Assembly (NCBI GenBank): GCA_036403815.1
Contig: DASWQH010000055.1
Span: forward strand, 1 to 64,000
Direction: 5' to 3'
From: JACVRN01 sp036403815
Lineage (GTDB): Bacteria; Acidobacteriota; Blastocatellia; Pyrinomonadales; Pyrinomonadaceae
DNA length: 64,000 nt
Shown here: positions 58,906 through 64,000 of the stretch, in pieces
Numbering within the stretch: the stretch's first letter is position 1
How the letters are laid out: each line of letters begins with the position of its first letter
Position numbers and translations under genes: made by a program
The notes under the pieces: generated by a model
The model's input: the letters and a program-made list of their open reading frames with translations, nothing else
The model's database searches: none
Told to the model about the DNA's origin: nothing

Positions 58906-60261
58906 TTAACGCTCGCCGCGAACCTGTATGCCGAGGGCGCGCATGCGTCGATAGAGGTGGCTGCGGTCAACGCCCATCAATTCCGCCGCGCGCGAGACGT
59001 TGCCTTCGGCTTCCAGTAGCTTTCTTTGAATAAACTCGCGGTGGTAGGCGTCGGTCGCTTCTTTGAATGACGGGAATCGGAAGGAGGCCGCGGGCGGCTC
59101 TTCTCCACCCAGAGGCGGTAGGTCTGGGGCAGAGACTTTCACCTTCGAGTGCATGATGCAGACGCGCTCGACCGTGTTCTTCAGCTCGCGAACATTGCCC
59201 GGCCACGAATAGTTTTGAAGAGCATTCATCGCATCGTCTTCAAACCGCTTAGGCTTTCTGCCGTAGGCAGTCGAGAATCTGTGGTTGAAGTGCTCTACCA
59301 GAAGCGGCACGTCTTCAAGGCGCTCGCGCAGAGGCGGTAATTCGAACGGGATGACGTTGAGGCGATAGAAGAGGTCCGGGCGAAATGTTCCCTGCTCTAT
59401 CAGTGCATCCAGCCGCTTATTCGTAGCGGCAAGAACGCGAACGTCAACGCGTATGCTCTGAGGGCTGCCGACCGGCTCGAATCGCTGTTCTTCTAAAACG
59501 CGCAATACTTTCGACTGCACGCGTGCGCTCATGTCGCCTATCTCGTCCAGAAAGAGAGTGCCTGCATCGGCCAACTCAAACTTTCCCTTCTTCGCGCCGG
59601 TTGCGCCCGTGAACGCTCCCTTGACGTGGCCGAACAATTCGGATTCGATCAACTCTTCGGGAATCGCAGCCGAGTTGACCTCCACGAAGGGATCGCCTGC
59701 GCGTCTGGATTGGGCGTGAAGGGCGCGTGCGACCAGTTCTTTGCCCGTGCCGGACTCGCCGTAGATGAGCACGCGACCGTCCGTCGGCGCGACGACTTCA
59801 ATCTGCTTGCGCAGCGCACGCATGGCGACAGACTCGCCGATCATCACGTACTCGTGATCCAACTCGCGCTCTAACTCACGGTTGACCGCTTCCAGCTTCT
59901 TCTGTTTGAGGGCGTTGCGAATCGTGAGAATGGTCTTTTCAATCGAGAGCGGTTTTTCGATGAAGTCGTACGCGCCGAGCTTCGTAGCGCGCACGGCAGT
60001 TTCGATGTTACCGTGGCCGGAAATCATCACTACGGCAGATTCAACGCCCACGGCGCGCAACTGACTTAGAGTTTCCAGCCCGTCAATGCCCGGCAGCCAC
60101 ACATCCAGCAGCACGCACCCGAACGCGCGCCGCTCCAGAGCCTTCAAACACTCTTCACCAGACCCCGCCGCATCCACAGCAAAGCCTTCATCTTCCAGCA
60201 CGGCGCGCAACGTCTCGCGTATCCCGCGCTCGTCATCCACTATGAGAATTGAATCAGACAT
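58906..60261 (-). CDS. ntrX: Sigma-54-dependent response regulator NtrX-like
   Basis: 451 residues. Receiver domain with D53 (LLDVWLPGIDG), AAA+ domain (GESGTGKELVARAL, GAFTGA, LFYRLN), Fis-type HTH (NVSRAAELMGVDRSHLYRRMR). The cognate kinase NtrY is the upstream gene on the same strand, with a hairpin repeat between. NtrYX systems respond to nitrogen, redox or envelope signals in other bacteria. The ATG at 60261 is preceded by a repeat arm rather than a Shine-Dalgarno. Confidence 0.92.
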   Translation of the reverse strand: MSDSILIVDDERGIRETLRAVLEDEGFAVDAAGSGEECLKALERRAFGCVLLDVWLPGIDGLETLSQLRAVGVESAVVMISGHGNIETAVRATKLGAYDFIEKPLSIEKTILTIRNALKQKKLEAVNRELERELDHEYVMIGESVAMRALRKQIEVVAPTDGRVLIYGESGTGKELVARALHAQSRRAGDPFVEVNSAAIPEELIESELFGHVKGAFTGATGAKKGKFELADAGTLFLDEIGDMSARVQSKVLRVLEEQRFEPVGSPQSIRVDVRVLAATNKRLDALIEQGTFRPDLFYRLNVIPFELPPLRERLEDVPLLVEHFNHRFSTAYGRKPKRFEDDAMNALQNYSWPGNVRELKNTVERVCIMHSKVKVSAPDLPPLGGEEPPAASFRFPSFKEATDAYHREFIQRKLLEAEGNVSRAAELMGVDRSHLYRRMRALGIQVRGER

Positions 60262-60266
60262 AAAAA

Positions 60267-60393
60267 AGCTTGTCAGCTATCAGCGGTCAGCTTTCAGCTA
60301 AGAAGATGGTTGAGACTTAAATTGAAGTTGGATTCTCAAATCTCAAATCGAACAATTAAAAAGCTGAAAGCTGACCGCTGATAGCTGACAGCT
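60267..60393. repeat. Hairpin of GTCAGCTATCAGCG units
   Basis: 60267-60299 pairs with 60362-60393 (AGCTGAAAGCTGACCGCTGA onward), with a second partial inverted repeat in the loop (TTGAGACTT / ATCTCAAATC). The TAG stop of ntrY (60392-60394) begins inside the right arm; the left arm is 6 bases from the ntrX start. Confidence 0.88.
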
Positions 60394-62668
60394 AATTGCT
60401 TGTTGCCGGAAGCTCTATAATGAATTTCGCTCCGCGCGGGCGGTTCTGTTCTACGCGTATGCGTCCGCCGTGCTCGTTCATGATGCGCTGGACGATTGCG
60501 AGGCCGAGGCCGGTGCCGCGTTCCCGTGTGGAGAAATATGGCTGAAAGAGTCTGGGAAAATCTTCGCGCGGGATGCCGTGACCCGTGTCCGTGACTTCTA
60601 CCAGAAGCTGCCCGCGAGCAGGATCATGCGCCGTGGCGACCGTGATTCTTCGCTCGTCTTCGACCACGGCCACTGCTTCCAGCGCGTTGTCAATCAGGTT
60701 AACCAGCACGCGGCGCATCTGCTCCTGGTCGAGCATGGCCGGGGGAAGCGTGCGCGCCAGCCGCACGTCCATGCGTATATCGTTAAGGCGGTCTTCATAA
60801 AGCGTGACGGCCTGACGAACCACTTCGTTCAAATCCGATGTTTCGAGCCGCGCGTGCGGCAGCCGAGCGAAGCGCGAAAACTCGTCAACCATAGCTTTCA
60901 ACCCTGCGACCTCGCGCGTAATCGTCGCCGTACATTCTTCTACGACGCGGTGTACACGCTCGCTCTCTTCGCCTGAAAGCTCTACGCTTGAGCCGTTGCC
61001 GTTCGCGCCCCCATTTGCGCCGCCGCTTGAAGCGCGGTTGAAATTCTTCGCTATACGCTCGGCTGAAAGCTGAATCGGCGTCAGAGGGTTTTTAATCTCA
61101 TGCGCCATGCGGCGCGCAACTTCGCTCCACGCGGCAGTTCGCTGCGCAGCCAGCAGTTCCGACAAATCCTCTATCACAAGCACGACGCCTGCGCCGTTCG
61201 AGCTTTTGAGCGCCGTGGCCGTCAAGGCTACCGGAATGGAGACTCCATCGTTACCTGAGCCGCGCGCTAATTCCGTCTGCTCCGAAGCTCGTCCCATGCG
61301 GCGAGCACGTTTGAGCAGGCGTTCCAGTATTAGGCGGTCTTCGATGCTGGTAATTTCCGAGAGCGCTGCCCCCGGCGCGGGTAGCTCAGAAAAGCGCAGC
61401 ATCGCTGCGGCGGCGGCATTGATGGTCGTCACGCGGTCTTCGCCATCGAATGAGACGACGCCCGTGGATAAAGATTCCAGAACCGTCTCTATGTAGTTGC
61501 GCCGCTCTTCGAGCGCCAGATTCTTCTCGCGCACTTCGGCGGCGTTCGATTCCAGACGACGCCGGTTCTCTTCCAACTGTGCCGTCATCTGGTTGAACCT
61601 TGCGACCAGCAGCGCCAGCTCGTCGTCTGCAAACGTCGTCACGCGATAGCTCAGATTGCCGCTCGCCACTTCGTTCGAGGCTTCGGCCAGCGCTTGAATC
61701 GGGGTGGCAATCCCACGCCCAAGGTGTATGGCAATCCAGGTCACGCCGAAAAGCTGCAAGAGCGTGAAGAGTCCCAGCGTGGAAAGGCCAAGCTGCCGTA
61801 CCTTACGCTGGCGCGCCTTCAGTTTTTCATACTCGGCGCGTGCGCCAAGTATAGTCTTTGCTGAATTCGACTCGCTGTAGCGTGGCGGCACTACAAGCAG
61901 TTGACGATTTTCATTAATCGGAACGATGACGACATCGTAGCCTTTGCCGTCAGTCAACTCCCTGTTATCGCCGTTCGACGCTCGCGCCGCTTCAAGCGAC
62001 TGCTCCAATTCCTGCTGGTCTGCCTGCGAAAGCCTGGCGGTGCTCTTCAACAGGACTTCGCGCTGCGGCGTGATAATCTCTATCGCCGCCAGATTCCCTT
62101 TTTCGAGCAACGAGGCAAGCACACGTTCTGTTTCAAGCTCAGGCTTTTCACGCAGCATCAGCGCGATTATGGCAGCCGAGTCTCGTACAGATTGCGTCTG
62201 ATTCCTGACAACGTCCTCCTGCAACTGCCTTGCTTCCGCCATCACCTCTTCGGGCAGCTTGCCGAACCATCTTTCGAGCGAGCGATTCAGGAAGAGAAAC
62301 GAGAAGACGGCCATCGCCGTTATAGGCAAGAGACTGAGCGAGATGAAATAGACGACCAATCGCGTCTTTATCTTCGAGCCAAGCCGACGCTCGCGCCTTT
62401 CGCGACGCAGTTTCAGCAGGCTGCGTACGAAGATAAAGGCGAAGACTATGAAGGCTATGAAATTGAGCGATGAGAGCGCGTAAAGCAGCAGCGTGTCCGA
62501 GGCTGTATCGGTCGGCACAACCTGATAGAGACCGAAAACCTGAAGCGCTACGAGCACAGAGAGCAGTGAGAGCACAAGCGTGCCGAGCAGCCAAGGCGTG
62601 GTGCGGCTGCGCCTGGCACCTACGCTTGCTCGCAATTTCTTGCCGTTCTCTGGCTGGTTCTGGCTCAT
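60392..62668 (-). CDS. ntrY: Sensor histidine kinase NtrY-like
   Basis: 758 residues. Two N-terminal transmembrane helices (about 27-47 and 63-85), a third at about 107-130 before an extracytoplasmic sensing region of about 160 residues, and a fourth near 295-320; then HAMP (about 320-375), PAS, HisKA with phospho-acceptor H523 (MAHEIKNPLTPIQLSAERI) and HATPase (N-box, GTGLGLAIVQRI). Phosphorylates NtrX. ATG at 62668; divergent from the CPBP gene. Confidence 0.92.
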   Translation of the reverse strand: MSQNQPENGKKLRASVGARRSRTTPWLLGTLVLSLLSVLVALQVFGLYQVVPTDTASDTLLLYALSSLNFIAFIVFAFIFVRSLLKLRRERRERRLGSKIKTRLVVYFISLSLLPITAMAVFSFLFLNRSLERWFGKLPEEVMAEARQLQEDVVRNQTQSVRDSAAIIALMLREKPELETERVLASLLEKGNLAAIEIITPQREVLLKSTARLSQADQQELEQSLEAARASNGDNRELTDGKGYDVVIVPINENRQLLVVPPRYSESNSAKTILGARAEYEKLKARQRKVRQLGLSTLGLFTLLQLFGVTWIAIHLGRGIATPIQALAEASNEVASGNLSYRVTTFADDELALLVARFNQMTAQLEENRRRLESNAAEVREKNLALEERRNYIETVLESLSTGVVSFDGEDRVTTINAAAAAMLRFSELPAPGAALSEITSIEDRLILERLLKRARRMGRASEQTELARGSGNDGVSIPVALTATALKSSNGAGVVLVIEDLSELLAAQRTAAWSEVARRMAHEIKNPLTPIQLSAERIAKNFNRASSGGANGGANGNGSSVELSGEESERVHRVVEECTATITREVAGLKAMVDEFSRFARLPHARLETSDLNEVVRQAVTLYEDRLNDIRMDVRLARTLPPAMLDQEQMRRVLVNLIDNALEAVAVVEDERRITVATAHDPARGQLLVEVTDTGHGIPREDFPRLFQPYFSTRERGTGLGLAIVQRIMNEHGGRIRVEQNRPRGAKFIIELPATSN

Positions 62669-62810
62669 AAAAGACCGTAGCAGTTTACCATAGCCGCGCG
62701 CCGGAGCGCTTTCAAACGCGCACTTCAGACATGTAACTCAAAGGCTGCTTCGGGTAGAATGCCTGTTCTACGGTCTTTATAATTCCCGCACCCGGCAGCA
62801 ATTCAATTTC

Positions 62811-63878
62811 ATGGAACTCTCTGAAATCTTCTTTAACAAATGGGATCGCCCGCGAAGCGGCTGGCGCGTTCTTATCTTTGTCGTCATCAACTATGTGCTC
62901 GCCATAGCTTTGATGAGCCTGATAGTCATAGGCTATTACCTCTTCCCTTCGCTCTGGGCGCGGGCTTCCGTGCAGACTTTTCTGGAAGGTTTGCCGGGGT
63001 GGATAATTCAATCTGTAGTGCTGCTCACGGCAGCAACCGTGTCCGGCTTCCTATGCGCAAAGTTGCTTGAAGGCTTGCCGCCGCGCTCGCTCGGCTGGAC
63101 GCTTCACAGGGGCTGGGCGGTTGACTGGCTCAAGGGATCATTGATTGGCGCAGTCTCGCTCGCGCTCTCCGCCTTGATTATTTTTTTGAGCGGCGGCTAC
63201 AAGTTCACGTTTGCAGCATACGGGATAGGCGCTGTCTTGAAGACGCTTACTATTTCCGGTCTGGTCTTCATCATTGCGGCTTCAGCCGAAGAGGCGCTTT
63301 TTCGCGGCTATCCGTTGCAGACGATGACGCGCGCACGTCTGGCTATTCTGGGACTCATCTTAACTTCTCTGGTCTTCGCATACATTCACAGGAACAACCC
63401 GAATAACCCGCCCGGTCTTCCGCCATTCATATATATTGGTCTCTCTTTCGTCAACTTTCCCTTTATCAATACGGCGCTGGCGGGCGTGTGGCTGGCGGTC
63501 GGGTATCTACGCACGCGCAGCCTTTGGTTTCCGCTTGGCCTTCACTGGTCTTGGAACTGGACGATGGGATCGCTTCTGGGTCTGCCCGTGAGCGGCATTG
63601 AAGCCTTAACGCCAGCGCCCCTGCTGCGCGCAGCCGACCTGGGGCCGGTTTGGCTCACGGGCGGAGCATACGGCGTCGAAGGCGGAGCGGCCTGCACCGT
63701 TGCCCTTATCGTCTCGACCATCTTCATCTGGCGCACGCGCCTACTGTCGGCCACGCCGTTGATGCTGAGCCTGACGGACAAGGAGAACCCTAAGCAGAGC
63801 GGGTTCCCGTCCTCTAAAATTATTGAAGAAGAGAGCCTCGCAGGCGAAGACCGAACGCCTTTAGAGACAAACTCGTAA
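62811..63878 (+). CDS. CPBP family intramembrane glutamic endopeptidase
   Basis: 355 residues, about eight transmembrane helices. The CAAX-protease/bacteriocin-processing (Abi, CPBP) motifs are EEALFRGYPLQ (catalytic Glu pair and Arg), FAYIHRNNPN and GLHWSWNWT (His). Integral inner-membrane protease of unknown substrate. A polar C-terminal tail follows the last helix. No immunity or bacteriocin gene is adjacent. Confidence 0.88.
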   Translation: MELSEIFFNKWDRPRSGWRVLIFVVINYVLAIALMSLIVIGYYLFPSLWARASVQTFLEGLPGWIIQSVVLLTAATVSGFLCAKLLEGLPPRSLGWTLHRGWAVDWLKGSLIGAVSLALSALIIFLSGGYKFTFAAYGIGAVLKTLTISGLVFIIAASAEEALFRGYPLQTMTRARLAILGLILTSLVFAYIHRNNPNNPPGLPPFIYIGLSFVNFPFINTALAGVWLAVGYLRTRSLWFPLGLHWSWNWTMGSLLGLPVSGIEALTPAPLLRAADLGPVWLTGGAYGVEGGAACTVALIVSTIFIWRTRLLSATPLMLSLTDKENPKQSGFPSSKIIEEESLAGEDRTPLETNS

Positions 63879-63956
63879 GAGCTTTTGAAGAGGGCTGGTA
63901 TTTTTGTGAAAGCGGGATGAAGGGTGATTCTTAGTTGAATATATTGCGAATTGCAT

Positions 63957-64000
63957 TTCACCACAGAGACCGGAGAGAACACTGAGGATGCACAGAGAGG
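63957..64000. repeat. Partial CACAGAGACNGGAGAG-type repeat at window edge
   Basis: TTTCACCACAGAGACCGGAG and the following GAACACTGAGGATGCACAGA resemble the dispersed repeat at 26523-26578. Cut by the window edge, so only one arm is visible. Confidence 0.5.

Noticed and set aside
62778..62783. TATAAT upstream of the CPBP protease gene
   Set aside because: Only about 28 bp before the start codon and no recognisable -35 at 16-18 bp; possible but unsupported.

Overview
The window is a chromosomal segment of a Gram-negative (diderm) bacterium. Diderm status is supported by LpxD, a TonB-dependent receptor with a carboxypeptidase-regulatory-like N-terminal domain, and several predicted lipoproteins. 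The gene set, the medium-high GC and especially the dense intergenic hairpin repeats suggest Acidobacteriota, perhaps Blastocatellia/Pyrinomonadaceae. That assignment is inference from overall look, not from a marker gene. No rRNA, tRNA or CRISPR array was seen.

Layout. 1-7.5 kb is accessory DNA. A transposase tail with a duplicated IS-end sequence is followed by a probable promoter and a + strand cluster: an intact SIR2-like protein, a second SIR2-like protein that has lost key NAD-site and catalytic residues, a 1446-residue nSTAND1 NTPase with a transmembrane helix and about 14-15 WD40 repeats, and a glycerophosphodiester phosphodiesterase. This looks like an uncharacterised defence system and is the most interesting part of the window. 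It ends at a REP-like palindrome cluster. 7.7-10 kb holds a MidA-type methyltransferase and a complete IS30-family element.

10-26 kb is housekeeping and small-protein DNA: zinc ribbon, DinB-like and OB-fold lipoproteins, aldehyde dehydrogenase, aconitase, cyclophilin, Dtd, DUF4337, TPR-TonB, SDR and GatB. 26-33 kb is a vitamin B12 uptake locus (TonB receptor, BtuD, BtuC, BtuF) with two cobalamin riboswitches of different architecture. 33-41 kb has MtnA, secreted unknowns, an orphan sigma-54 activator, a UDP-sugar epimerase and UDP-glucose dehydrogenase, and a FecR-like surface protein. 41-54 kb has a Tat-exported isoaspartyl peptidase, CoaBC, a membrane Ser/Thr kinase, a tandem pair of family-4 uracil-DNA glycosylases (the second degenerate), a papain-like/beta-propeller pair and PriA. 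54-64 kb has LpxD, a FabG-like SDR, an MGDG-synthase-like glycosyltransferase, a radical SAM protein, the NtrY/NtrX two-component pair and a CPBP protease.

A second window-wide theme is intergenic long hairpins whose arms are built from short tandem 6-8 nt units (for example TTTTCAG, GCAGTAA, AAGTCCC). They differ in sequence from locus to locus but share one architecture. They occur between tandem, convergent and divergent genes, often run to within a few bases of start codons that lack a Shine-Dalgarno sequence, or contain the stop codon of the preceding gene. One sits inside a cobalamin riboswitch.
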